The position numbers and the translations under genes are program-made. The notes below the pieces were generated by a model. That model ran no database searches and was not told where the DNA came from. It saw nothing but the letters and a program-made list of their open reading frames with translations. Below, piece by piece: positions 8,901 to 14,649 of a stretch of DNA of 29,620 nt. The stretch lies in the NCBI GenBank assembly GCA_964388085.1, contig CAYLZW010000040.1:1-29620 (forward strand), given 5' to 3'. This stretch comes from CAYLZW01 sp964388085 (GTDB lineage Bacteria > Myxococcota > UBA727 > CAYLZW01). Every line of letters begins with the position of its first letter. The stretch's first letter is position 1.

Positions 8901-9081
8901 CGAGGTCGGCGGTCGTGAAGTAGCCAAGATACGCGCCCGTCTCACGGTTCTCGTCGACGCTCGCGGTGTGCGACGGAGCGCCACCCGAGTGCAGCAGGAT
9001 GTCCGTCGGCGGCGCTCCGAGCGCTGGTGTCGATGACAGGATGAGCGCGACCAGGCACGCGCGGACGGTGGTGCGGGACAT
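5989..9081 (-). CDS. Cadherin/tandem-95 repeat surface protein with MYXO-CTERM-like tail
   Basis: A 1030-aa exported protein. It has a signal peptide ending near A-L-G-A (residue about 23), then two 207-residue cadherin-like units (ENRETGAYLG..., ENRRVGTVVG..., each with a VNDxNDLP-type Ca2+-binding turn). These are followed by about five Ig-like tandem-95 repeats (TxEDtaxxxxLxGxDxxGdxLxFxv ... hGxLsGxaPnLtYtPdxxFxGxDsFxFxvxDg). A long Asp/Ala/Gly/Ser linker follows, then GGCAC-x-SS, a hydrophobic helix (LLFGAALLPLALL) and six Arg. This Cys motif - transmembrane helix - Arg cluster order is the MYXO-CTERM (TIGR03901-like) signal that is processed by a myxosortase and leaves the protein on the cell surface. 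An adhesive or matrix role is inferred. GGAGG precedes the ATG at 9081. Confidence 0.9.
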   Translation of the reverse strand: MSRTTVRACLVALILSSTPALGAPPTDILLHSGGAPSHTASVDENRETGAYLGYFTTADLDSGDGHTYSLTFNPDGAFVVDGSALLAARTFNYEVKSVYLIRVRSTDAGGDFLELDFTIVVNDVNDLPVLNAASLWVPAGSPAGTSVGTLSVSDEDGESLSTFILDGNLGDTFSLSPQSHELTVADPRLLDATLVDRFDLHVGMQDSRGGFTSDTVTVSVHGCGPVDGAIPTACILLHAAGSPPSYTVSVDENRRVGTVVGALLTEDLDESSGHTYTLSVPAGDFFLDGATLLTNRVLDYEVRSSYLLGVQSTNANGGVIEQDITIHVRDTNDLPELDVMPLSVLAGSPAGTSVGFLSVTDQEGGSLSTYILGGNVGDTFSLSPQSHELTVADARLLDATLIDRFDLYVGVQDETFGLAFGTVPVFVHACAPIAGDVPTACDQSIATREDTAAGLVLAGVSPTGDLLSFSVVTGPVHGALSGTPPDLTYTPAPDFTGADSFSFLVTDGFGDSVPATVSVTVTPVNTRPIANGQALATQQDTALSLTLTGDDDDGDSLSFTVSEPPAHGALSGDAPNLTYTPDESFVGIDTFGFTVSDAAATSLPALVHVVVTALSPENVAPAADAKAVTTEEDSAVTVTLSGSDPEGSALSFSLASVPQHGSLSGTAPNLTFMPAPDFFGSDSFTYKVNDGAFDSALATVSVTVTPVDDPPVARSLGVSTDEETAVLITLDGDDVDGDTLELSVVTPPSYGSLSGEPAELTYTPDVDFEGLDFLSFQASAGGVDSAPAFVLIVVAGINDAPVAEPLEASTPHATAVLLPLEASDVEGDPLTFAVVTPPANGTVSVDQDEALYTPDDGFEGEDLFTFTASDGELDSLAAEVRITVAAAPPDETPEDAGSGDAGSGDAGSDDAGSDDAGNDTGNDDAGNDDTGSDAGSDDIGGDDAGSDDAGSDAGATEEPVADAGRDDDAGAAVDAGPSHEHDSGRPGNHDGDIDTPAGGCACTSSGDGGTFLLFGAALLPLALLRRRRRR
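6225..6405 (-). repeat. 15-bp coding minisatellite (DAGSD/DAGND linker)
   Basis: Imperfect tandem copies of a 15-bp unit (on the plus strand GCCCGCGTCGTCACT and variants such as GCCGGCGTCGTCGCT) encode the Asp-Ala-Gly-Ser/Asn-Asp linker before the C-terminal anchor of the surface protein. The last four units are two pairs of identical copies, so length change by slippage is likely. All units keep the frame. Confidence 0.75.
7759..9000 (-). repeat. 621-bp tandem duplication inside the surface-protein gene
   Basis: Two head-to-tail units, 8380-9000 and 7759-8379, are offset by exactly 621 bp (207 codons). Anchor points are GCAGCAGGAT at 8991 and 8370, and CCGTGAGCTC at 8532 and 7911, the latter inside a long nearly identical stretch that encodes LSPQSHELTVAD. 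Each unit ends in a Cys-containing V-x-G-x(2)-PTAC segment. The copies have diverged, so the event is not recent. Confidence 0.8.
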
Positions 9082-9257
9082 CGTGGCCTCCTCCGCACGA
9101 GGAGACTACGAAGCGCGTCGAGGTACAATCGGCTCGTCGACCCGCGCGGCTTTCGCGCCCGAAAGGGCCGCTGGCCTGGGTTCTGCGGTCTGGCGAGTTG
9201 GCTCAGTTCGGCTCGGGTTCGCCCGGGACGGCCTGGGTCGAAGTCATCGAAGCGCGC

Positions 9258-9623
9258 TCAGGGGATGCCGGTGTTGTCCACCAGCACAGCGTTCGAGCTC
9301 GGCACCTGCGCGTCGCCGATCTCGAACCGGTTCCGGATGAGCGACACGCCGTTGCCCGTGATGACCGCGCCATCGAGCTGGTTGAACGCCGCCGAGAATC
9401 CGTTGGCGCTCGTGTTGAGCGTGCCCTCGACGCGAAGCCCCCGCATCCGCGTGTTGCCGCCGAGCGCCGTGACGTCGCCGGTGATGGCCGACGCGGACCC
9501 GTCCAGGGGATCCCATGCGCCGAACAGCAGCGCGCCGGACGCCCGGAGCTCGATGCCGCCCGCGTATTCGCCGGGCATCAGCACCACGATGGCCCCGTCT
9601 TCCTGGGCCGCCGCCTCCACGTA
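9258..9623 (-). pseudogene. 3' remnant of a parallel beta-helix (DUF1565-like) protein gene
   Basis: About 120 codons with convincing protein character: AAAQEDGAIVVLMPGEYAGG, then short beta-helix rungs (LLFGAWD, ITGDVTALGGN, MRGLRVEGTLN, VITGNGVSLIRNRFEIG). This is the layout of right-handed parallel beta-helix lipoproteins, in which such rungs come after a signal peptide and a Cys-rich part. Here the whole 5' portion is missing: the first possible start is GTG at 9620, in the middle of the typical 'AAA..GD.IvvapGtY' opening, without a ribosome site. The coding signal stops at about 9623-9629, exactly where a remnant on the other strand begins. It is probably not translated; a real short protein cannot be excluded. 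Confidence 0.6.
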
Positions 9624-9628
9624 CCGCC

Positions 9629-9805
9629 GAGTGCGAGGACGAAGGCAGCACCGCGGATTGTCCGGACGAGACCGTGTGCAAGCGCATCGAGGGCGGCCCG
9701 GCGCGCTGCATCCTCATCTGCGAGAGCGTAGACGAGTGTCCGACCAATTCGGACTGCAATCCGGTACCGGACGCCGATGTCATGGGATGTGAGCCCGTCC
9801 GGTAG
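9629..9805 (+). pseudogene. 3' remnant of a Cys-rich (lipo)protein gene
   Basis: Fifty-eight codons in one plus-strand frame contain eight Cys in a regular pattern (ECEDEG, DCPDETVC, RCILICESVDEC, SDCNPVPDADVMGC), ending in a stop at 9803-9805. This is a typical C-terminal piece of the Cys-rich lipoproteins common in Myxococcota, and resembles the Cys-rich part of the gene at 25415. There is no start codon with a ribosome site; upstream of 9629 the frame is just the antisense of the beta-helix remnant. The two fragments therefore meet head to head, each lacking its 5' end. Confidence 0.6.
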
Positions 9806-9820
9806 CGCTCCATAGGAGCG
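9806..9820 (+). terminator. Hairpin directly after the Cys-rich remnant
   Basis: A perfect stem CGCTCC / GGAGCG with loop ATA follows the stop codon of the remnant without a gap. There is no T-run, so intrinsic termination is uncertain; the position is what suggests it. Confidence 0.35.
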
Positions 9821-9863
9821 AAGCCGGCGCGTAGCCCACGGTCCCTCGACGAGCGTCCAGCGC

Positions 9864-10040
9864 TCACCCGCCGATGACGATGCAGCGGTCACCGGCGCAA
9901 AGGCCTGAGCAGCACTCGCTCGTCTCCGCGCAGGTCGCGCCGAGCGGCGCGCAGCCGACCTCATTCGGTCCGCACCTGCCGTCCGCGCGGCAGTTGCCGC
10001 TGCAGCCGCGAGTCTGTGCAGCGAGGCACGCCCCCCACAT
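9864..10040 (-). CDS. Short Cys-rich ORF, possibly a gene remnant
   Basis: Fifty-eight codons from ATG at 10040 (or GTG at 10043), with nine Cys in the arrangement CSGNCRADGRC, GCAPLGATC, ECCSGLCAGDRC, ending CIVIGG. The pattern 'LGxxCxxxxECCSGLC' is a disulfide-rich module seen at the ends of many secreted proteins. No signal peptide and no ribosome site are present, so it looks like the 3' end of a larger gene that has lost its front. It directly follows the small lipoprotein gene on the same strand (47 bp), so it could have been part of it, but I find no single frameshift that joins them convincingly. Confidence 0.45.
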   Translation of the reverse strand: MWGACLAAQTRGCSGNCRADGRCGPNEVGCAPLGATCAETSECCSGLCAGDRCIVIGG

Positions 10041-10087
10041 CACACCGTCAGGGTTGTGTGGAGTCGACGCTCTGATGAGCTCCAAAT

Positions 10088-10600
10088 TCACTGGCATCCA
10101 GTAGAGTCGCAGGCGCTGGTGCAGACCTCTGCGGTCGAAGCTCCGTCCTGGCAGCTGACCCAAACGAGTTGAGCGAAATTATTGAGCGCGACGCAGTAGG
10201 CACCATCCTGCAAGCAGTGAGTAGCCGCATTCTCAAAGCAGTATGAGTCCGGGCCATAGTCCTCCGCACAGCCCTGCAAAGTGCACTCGCCGAACGGACA
10301 TGAGCCTGTGCAGGCGGCCACCGCGCTACATGATGAAGAACCTCCATCGCTAACGTCACTGCCGGAATCGGGAGACGCCCCATCAAACCCGGCATCCGCG
10401 GGCGCGCCTGCGTCCATGCGCCCGCCGTCTTCCTGGCCGCCTTCCCCGGGACCGGAATCAAACACGGGTGTCCCGCCATCCTGCTCTAGCGCACTAGCAT
10501 CTGCTGAGATGCTGGGAATGCACCCAGCGGACACGATCACCCAGAGAACTGCGGCACGCGCGACCCGGCGACGAAGGCGAACGGCGTCGGAAGTGCTCAT
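10088..10600 (-). CDS. Small Cys-rich lipoprotein
   Basis: A 170-aa predicted lipoprotein. It has an Arg-rich N-terminus, a hydrophobic core and lipobox V-S-A-G-C with Cys27, then a long Asp/Gly/Ala/Ser linker to about residue 90, then a compact Cys-rich end (CSAVAACTGSC, CTLQGC, YCFENAATHC, YCVALNNFAQLVWVSC, VCTSACDSTGC). AGGAG lies 8 bases before the ATG at 10600. No known family or catalytic motif is recognised. The 3' half is visibly lower in GC and uses more A/T-ending codons than the neighbours, which suggests later arrival or relaxed selection. It lies between decayed gene pieces and an integrase region. Confidence 0.75.
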   Translation of the reverse strand: MSTSDAVRLRRRVARAAVLWVIVSAGCIPSISADASALEQDGGTPVFDSGPGEGGQEDGGRMDAGAPADAGFDGASPDSGSDVSDGGSSSCSAVAACTGSCPFGECTLQGCAEDYGPDSYCFENAATHCLQDGAYCVALNNFAQLVWVSCQDGASTAEVCTSACDSTGCQ

Positions 10601-10785
10601 GAGCGCGCTCCTATCCCAATACAGGCAATCGAGTGGAAGCCGGCGTCGGTCACGATGATTAGCCTACCACAGCGCTTCGCGCGTACGACCGCGTATCTCG
10701 AGGCCGTGGGCATACTCTGCACCCTTCGTTGCCGCTGCGCCGAAGCCCGCCGTCGCGGCGTCGGGGCGCATGCGCGAGGTCCCCT

Positions 10786-11130
10786 TCATCGTCGATGACG
10801 CTTCGCCGCCGCCTTCAGGCGGGCCCCGGGCTTGGGCTTCGAGTCGATGAGCTCCTGCATCTTGGCCAGCGCGTCAGCGGGCAACGAGACCTTCTCCGGC
10901 TTCGCCGCCCACTCGAGCGCCGAGAGCGTCGGCGTCGCCAGCTCGCACGCGGGGTGCTCGCTCTGCGGGTCGAGCGTCACGAGACGCCGCCCACGCCGGA
11001 TCTCAAGGACTGCCTTGAGGAAGAGCGCCAACGCCTCGTCGACGAGCTGGCTGCGGCTCAGTCCGAGCTCTGCCGCAAGCTCGACGACGGCGGCACCGCG
11101 GCTGTCAGGAACGGTTGCTTCGAGGCGCAT
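10786..11130 (-). CDS. Ribbon-helix-helix type regulator beside the integrase
   Basis: A 114-aa protein whose first 50 residues look like an RHH DNA-binding domain: strand MRLEATVPD, helix AAVVELAAELGL, SRSQLVDEALALFLKAVLEIRRG. A less typical acidic/basic tail follows, ending in KAAAKRHRR. The start at 11130 is chosen because RHH proteins begin with this strand and a GAGGTGGAG ribosome site lies just upstream; the frame could start earlier (ATG 11241), but that part has no domain. It is divergent from the integrase gene. RHH proteins in this position usually autoregulate as antitoxins or control excision, but no toxin gene is adjacent. Direct repeats that could be its operator lie at 11139-11164. 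Confidence 0.72.
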   Translation of the reverse strand: MRLEATVPDSRGAAVVELAAELGLSRSQLVDEALALFLKAVLEIRRGRRLVTLDPQSEHPACELATPTLSALEWAAKPEKVSLPADALAKMQELIDSKPKPGARLKAAAKRHRR

Positions 11131-11138
11131 CAGCTCCA

Positions 11139-11164
11139 CCTCAGTTTTGAGGGATATCTGAGGG
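11139..11164. promoter_or_regulatory. Candidate operator of the RHH regulator
   Basis: The short inverted repeat CCTCA-N4-TGAGG (11139-11152) is followed by a second copy of TGAGGG at 11159, 11 bp after the first (11148), with the palindrome GATATC between them. Repeats one helical turn apart suit RHH dimers binding side by side. The site sits just upstream of the RHH start, between it and the divergent integrase. Confidence 0.4.
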
Positions 11165-11321
11165 TAGCCGCCGGAGCCAGCGGACGCAAGCGACCTGTCT
11201 CCCGCCATCCCGCCTCGCTTCAACCCGGAGGAACCATGCACGAGCCCACCGGCTGCACCCGCCAGCCGCGCACACTACGATCCCCCAGAAGCCGCGCGTC
11301 GTCGTCGAGGAGGTCTCGACG

Positions 11322-12479
11322 ATGAGCGTCAAAGTGAGGCCCTTCCGAGGGCGACAAGGTGAGTGGGAAGTGGACATCCGCTTCGAGTGGCCAGACGGAG
11401 GCGAGTACCGCGAGCGCAAGAAGGCTCCGGTGACGTCGAAGTCCGGCGCACAGCGGTGGGGCGAGCAGCGGGAGCGCGAGCTCCTCACGCGAGGCCGCAC
11501 CGTCGTCGAGGCGGCACACAACAAGGAGGAGAAAACCAAGAAGACACCCACCCTCAAGGAGTGGCAGCAGACGTACCTCGACGATCACTGCCGAGCGAAC
11601 CGCCAGAAGCCGGCCACCCTCGTGATGAAGGAGAGCGTGTTCCGCGTGCACCTCGTTCCGCACCTCGGGAACAAGCGCCTCCACGACATCACAACGGCTG
11701 ACGTGCAGAAGCTCAAGGGCGCGCTGGCCCATCGCTCACCGAAGACCGTGAACAACGTCCTCGCGACGCTGTCCTCGGCGCTCAAGGCCGCGAACAAGAG
11801 CGGGGTCATCGACGAGATGCCCTGTGAGATCGAGCTGCTTCGCGTCCACTACGGCGAGCGCTCGTTCTACGACTTCGCCGACTACGAGCGGCTGGTCGAG
11901 GCGGCCAAGAAGACCGACGAGCGAGCACTGCTCGTCGTGCTCCTCGGCGGCGAGGCCGGCATGCGCATGGGCGAGATCATCGCGCTGAGGTGGAACAACG
12001 TCTTGTTCGACCGCCGCGTGGTGCGCGTCGTCGAGTCCGAGTGGAGGGGCCATCTCACGGCCCCGAAGAACGGACGCACGCGAGAGGTGCCGATGACCGA
12101 CAGGCTGCACACAGCCCTGAAGGCTCACCGGCACCTGCGAGGACCCCGCGTCCTCGTCAGCGACGACGGCAAGCCCATCACGAGCCGCATGATCCAGCGG
12201 TGGATGGAGCGAGTGGAGCGGAGGGCCGGCGTCGACGTCGGCGGTCGCGTCCACATCTTCCGCCACTCGTTCTGCAGCCACCTCGCCATCAAGGGCGCGC
12301 CAGCGAGGGCGGTGCAGGAGCTGGCGGGTCACGCCGACCTGACGACGACGATGCGCTACATGCACCTGTCGCCGGCAGCGAGGGTCTCGGCCATCCAGCT
12401 CCTCAACGACCGTCGCCACGACGCCGAGGTGGAGACGGCGAAGGCCCGTGGAGAAATGTTGGAGACGGGCGAGGGGTAA
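11322..12479 (+). CDS. Tyrosine recombinase/phage-type integrase
   Basis: A 385-aa site-specific recombinase. An N-terminal arm-type beta segment (EWEVDIRFEWPDGGEYRERKKAP) is followed by a SAM-like core-binding domain (about residues 80-170) and the catalytic domain. All catalytic residues are visible: Arg215 (AGMRMGEI), Lys249 (APKNGRTREVP), His311 and Arg314 (HIFRHSF), His337 (GHADLTT) and the nucleophile Tyr346 (MRYMHL). GAGGAGG precedes the ATG. The gene ends 30 bp from the 3' end of tRNA-Pro, the classic layout of an element integrated in a tRNA gene. The enzyme looks intact. No phage or conjugation genes are seen around it, and no second copy of the tRNA 3' end was found in the window. 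Confidence 0.93.
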   Translation: MSVKVRPFRGRQGEWEVDIRFEWPDGGEYRERKKAPVTSKSGAQRWGEQRERELLTRGRTVVEAAHNKEEKTKKTPTLKEWQQTYLDDHCRANRQKPATLVMKESVFRVHLVPHLGNKRLHDITTADVQKLKGALAHRSPKTVNNVLATLSSALKAANKSGVIDEMPCEIELLRVHYGERSFYDFADYERLVEAAKKTDERALLVVLLGGEAGMRMGEIIALRWNNVLFDRRVVRVVESEWRGHLTAPKNGRTREVPMTDRLHTALKAHRHLRGPRVLVSDDGKPITSRMIQRWMERVERRAGVDVGGRVHIFRHSFCSHLAIKGAPARAVQELAGHADLTTTMRYMHLSPAARVSAIQLLNDRRHDAEVETAKARGEMLETGEG

Positions 12480-12483
12480 AGAA

Positions 12484-12507
12484 AAACCCGCGACGTATCG
12501 CGGGTTT
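12484..12507 (-). terminator. Intrinsic terminator of tRNA-Pro, also facing the integrase
   Basis: A perfect 10-bp stem (AAACCCGCGA / TCGCGGGTTT) closes a 4-base loop. Read on the minus strand it begins two bases after the tRNA CCA end and is followed by a run of five T, a standard intrinsic terminator. On the plus strand the T-run is only three bases but the hairpin may still slow transcription leaving the integrase gene. Confidence 0.85.
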
Positions 12508-12509
12508 GG

Positions 12510-12586
12510 TGGTCGGGGTGACAGGATTTGAACCTACGACCTCCTGCTCCCGAAGCAGGCGCTCTACCAAGCTGAGCTACACCCCG
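12510..12586 (-). tRNA. tRNA-Pro: tRNA-Pro (anticodon CGG)
   Basis: A 77-base tRNA with the CCA end encoded. The acceptor stem CGGGGTG pairs with CACCCCG. The anticodon stem CCTGC/GCAGG holds the loop TTCGGGA, giving anticodon CGG, which reads CCG (Pro). The T arm carries GGTTCAAATCC. CCG is a heavily used Pro codon in this GC-rich genome. The 3' end faces the integrase gene, which makes it the likely attachment site. Confidence 0.96.
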
Positions 12587-12600
12587 TTGGTGCGCGGACA

Positions 12601-12628
12601 AGTATCGTTCGAGGATGCACGCGGTCAA
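12601..12628 (-). promoter_or_regulatory. Promoter of tRNA-Pro, inside the start of the divergent lipoprotein gene
   Basis: On the minus strand, -35 TTGACC (12628-12623), a 16-bp spacer and -10 GATACT (12606-12601) would start transcription about 8 bases before the mature tRNA 5' end. The -35 box lies within codons 3-5 of the lipoprotein gene that begins at 12615 on the other strand. Confidence 0.55.
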
Positions 12629-13802
12629 GCCCGCTCTCGCGATATCTCTCCTCACCGTCCTCGTGGGCGGCTGTGAGGAGCGGCCGCGCGTGCCGGCGGC
12701 CGCCGTGGACGACTGCCGGTATACCGTCCGGCGGCCGGAGCGGCAGGTGCTGCGCGCGTGGGACGGGCGGTTCCTCGACGACGAGCGGATCTCCTGCTTC
12801 GGGCGCTCACGTTGCCTGGTGGGCTTCGAGGACACGCGCGTGTACCGGCAGGAGCTTGGCCGCCTCGTCATCGAGGTGGGGGAGCGGCGCTGGCAGCGCG
12901 CGGTGCCGCGGGCGGTGCCGAAGCGTATCGCGGCGTGGAGCTCGCTCGGGCACGCCGTCGTCAGCCAGCACGCGGTGGCGCTGGTCGGTCCGGCCGAGAT
13001 CGAGGTGCTGTGGGCGGGCGGCGAGGCCACCTTCCCGCGGCCGGCGCTCGAGAAGGGCGAGGCCTTCGGCGGCATCGCTCTCGTCGGGAACGGCATCGGC
13101 ATGTCCCTCATCGAGCACGAGCACGCGGGGCTGCCGGTGCGCCCCTTCGTGTGGCTGCGGGCGCCAACGGCTCAGGACGGGGGTAGTGGCGCGACAAGCG
13201 CGCCCATGCTGCGGGATGGTGTCGTCATCGGACAGATCGAGCGCGCGCCGCAGGGCTGGAAGGTGACGCTGGCGTCCGGGCCCTCCGTCGTCGTGCCTCT
13301 CGACACGCCCGCGCCGCCCGGCCTGTGGATCACCCGCGACGGGGACGTCATCGCTCGCGACGAGGAGCGCCTGCTCGCGCTCGCGCCCGACGGCGCCCGG
13401 CAGGAGCTCTCTCTCGACGACGAGGACCGCGTGGTCGGGCTCGATGATCGCGTCTACCTCCTGGGGCCGAAGCGTGGCGTCGAGCGCGTGACCGCCTCGG
13501 GCCTGAGCGTGATCCTCGCGCGCGCGGCGGGCCACGACCTCGGCGGTGACGCGCTGCCGAAGGGCGCCGTCGTCGAGCGCCTGCAAGTCAGCGGTGATGA
13601 CGAGCGCCGCGTCGCGGTCATCGAGCGCATCGCCTTCCCGGGCTGCCGGGCCGAGGATCGCGTGCACCTCGTGGACGTGAACGCGCGCACGGTGACGACG
13701 CTGGCGAGCGGCGATCGCGTGCGGCTGCATCCCCGCTTCGCGCGCGGAAAGCTGCACTTCACCGAGGCGGAGTCATCCTACGAGGTCATCAGCAGGCTCT
13801 GA
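12615..13802 (+). CDS. Lipoprotein of unknown function
   Basis: A 395-aa predicted lipoprotein with signal peptide and lipobox L-V-G-G-C (Cys20). The mature part is rich in short beta strands of the type 'GDVIARDEERLLALAPDGARQEL' and 'VYLLGPKRGVERV', which suggests a beta-propeller-like fold, but no family is recognised. There are three Cys pairs or single Cys at the N-terminal end (DDCRY, ISCFGRSRC) and one near the end (FPGCRAED). The start codon is preceded immediately by GAGG, too close to work as a normal ribosome site; a -10-like TATCGT (12603-12608) six bases before the ATG suggests a leaderless message. Its first codons overlap the divergent tRNA promoter. A convergent SRPBCC gene ends 10 bp after it. 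Confidence 0.8.
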   Translation: MHAVKPALAISLLTVLVGGCEERPRVPAAAVDDCRYTVRRPERQVLRAWDGRFLDDERISCFGRSRCLVGFEDTRVYRQELGRLVIEVGERRWQRAVPRAVPKRIAAWSSLGHAVVSQHAVALVGPAEIEVLWAGGEATFPRPALEKGEAFGGIALVGNGIGMSLIEHEHAGLPVRPFVWLRAPTAQDGGSGATSAPMLRDGVVIGQIERAPQGWKVTLASGPSVVVPLDTPAPPGLWITRDGDVIARDEERLLALAPDGARQELSLDDEDRVVGLDDRVYLLGPKRGVERVTASGLSVILARAAGHDLGGDALPKGAVVERLQVSGDDERRVAVIERIAFPGCRAEDRVHLVDVNARTVTTLASGDRVRLHPRFARGKLHFTEAESSYEVISRL

Positions 13803-13812
13803 TCGGCGCCGC

Positions 13813-14292
13813 TCAGCCGGCCACGGCGGCGACGAAGCGACGCAGGTAGAGCGGCCAGCCGCCCTCGTTGTCGACGCCTTCGCGCACGCTCTCCCAGCCG
13901 GCGCCATGTCGATCGAGGTGGCGGTGCTCGAGCTCCACGCGCGTGCGGCCGGGACCCTCGGCGATGAAGCGCACCTCGACCTCGCTGGTCTTGTCGAGGT
14001 CACTCTCTACCTGCCAGCGGGGGCTGATGTCCCAGCTGATGACGACGCGGTTCGGCGGCTCGAAGGCGAGCACGCGCGCCCAGCGGCACTCGCTGCCGTC
14101 GACGCCGCGGTCGTACACGTGACCGCCCACGTGGGTCTCGAAGATGGTCTCGGCGATGTCGACCTTGAGCATGTTGTGCTCGCGCGGTTTGAAGGTGCCA
14201 AAGCGCTCGGTGAAGAAGGCGAAGGCGCGCTCCAGGGGCGCGTCGACGACCACGTGGTGTCGGATCGACGTCGTTGCTGTGGGTGGGCTCAT
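13813..14292 (-). CDS. SRPBCC/AHSA1-domain protein (second copy type)
   Basis: A 159-aa START/Bet v1-like domain protein. Marks are the opening IRHHVVVDAPLERAFAFFTERFGTF, the strand FETHVGGHVYDRGVDGSE-C-RWARVLAFEPPNRVVISWD, and the late strands VEVRFIAEGPGRTRVELEHRHL followed by the C-terminal helix; the pieces quoted here are contiguous but separated by dashes. Its ATG overlaps the ArsR stop by ATGA, the same coupling as in the first operon. It is only distantly similar to the first SRPBCC protein, so this is not a recent duplication. Ligand unknown; cytoplasmic. Confidence 0.9.
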   Translation of the reverse strand: MSPPTATTSIRHHVVVDAPLERAFAFFTERFGTFKPREHNMLKVDIAETIFETHVGGHVYDRGVDGSECRWARVLAFEPPNRVVISWDISPRWQVESDLDKTSEVEVRFIAEGPGRTRVELEHRHLDRHGAGWESVREGVDNEGGWPLYLRRFVAAVAG

Positions 14293-14609
14293 TTGTCCTC
14301 CTGTTGCTGTTGTTCGAGGGCGGCCTTGTAGCCAGCCAGGGCACTGCTCCAGAACCGGTCGAGGTCGGCGCGGAGCTCGGCGAGGCCGTCTGGATGGATC
14401 CGGTAGATGCGGCGGTTGCCGGCGGGCTCGTCCACGACGAGGCCGGCTTCCTTGAGCACCTTCAAATGTTGGGACACGGCGGGCCGGCTGACGGGCAGCG
14501 CGGAGGCGAGCTCTCCTACCGCGCACGGGCTGTCGGCGAGCCGCTCGAAGATCGCCCGCCGGGTGCGATCGCCGAGCGCTGACCAGGCGTCATGTTGGTA
14601 AGTTTCCAC
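14289..14609 (-). CDS. ArsR-family winged-helix transcriptional regulator (second)
   Basis: A 106-aa ArsR protein with the signature WSALGDRTRRAIFERLADS, the recognition region SRPAVSQHLKVLKEAGLV and the wing EPAGNRRIYRIH, and a C-terminal helix ending in a Gln-rich tail. It lacks metal-binding Cys motifs apart from one Cys at the start of the second helix region. The start is GTG at 14609; the ATG at 14593 lies in another frame. No ribosome site precedes the GTG, which lies only a few bases from the expected transcription start. Both operator copies surround or overlap the start. The upstream gene on the same strand ends at 14650, so read-through is also possible. Confidence 0.9.
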   Translation of the reverse strand: METYQHDAWSALGDRTRRAIFERLADSPCAVGELASALPVSRPAVSQHLKVLKEAGLVVDEPAGNRRIYRIHPDGLAELRADLDRFWSSALAGYKAALEQQQQEDK

Positions 14610-14630
14610 TTACGGTAAGTCTAGGCTTAC
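14598..14630. promoter_or_regulatory. Tandem ArsR operators GTAAG-N6-CTTAC
   Basis: Two perfect 5-6-5 inverted repeats lie at 14598-14613 and 14615-14630, 17 bp apart. They cover the -10 region and the GTG start of the second ArsR gene. They share spacing and core (TAAG-N6-CTTA) with the single site at 715-730, which argues for a common recognition mode. Confidence 0.7.
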
Positions 14631-14647
14631 CTAATGCGGGCCGTCAA
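14618..14647 (-). promoter_or_regulatory. Promoter of the second ArsR-SRPBCC operon
   Basis: On the minus strand, -35 TTGACG (14647-14642), an 18-bp spacer and -10 TAGACT (14623-14618) leave 8 bases to the GTG start. Initiation would fall within about two bases of the start codon. The second operator copy overlaps the -10. Confidence 0.55.
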
Positions 14648-14649
14648 GC

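Noticed and set aside
10040..10163. A frameshift joining the small lipoprotein to the Cys-rich ORF downstream
   Set aside because: The lipoprotein ends naturally after a Cys-rich module and none of the alternative frames in the overlap reads like a protein; a single-base slip gives no convincing join.
10786..11130. Type II toxin-antitoxin pair with the RHH protein as antitoxin
   Set aside because: No adjacent toxin-size ORF with RelE, PIN or GNAT features is found on either side; the neighbour is an integrase.
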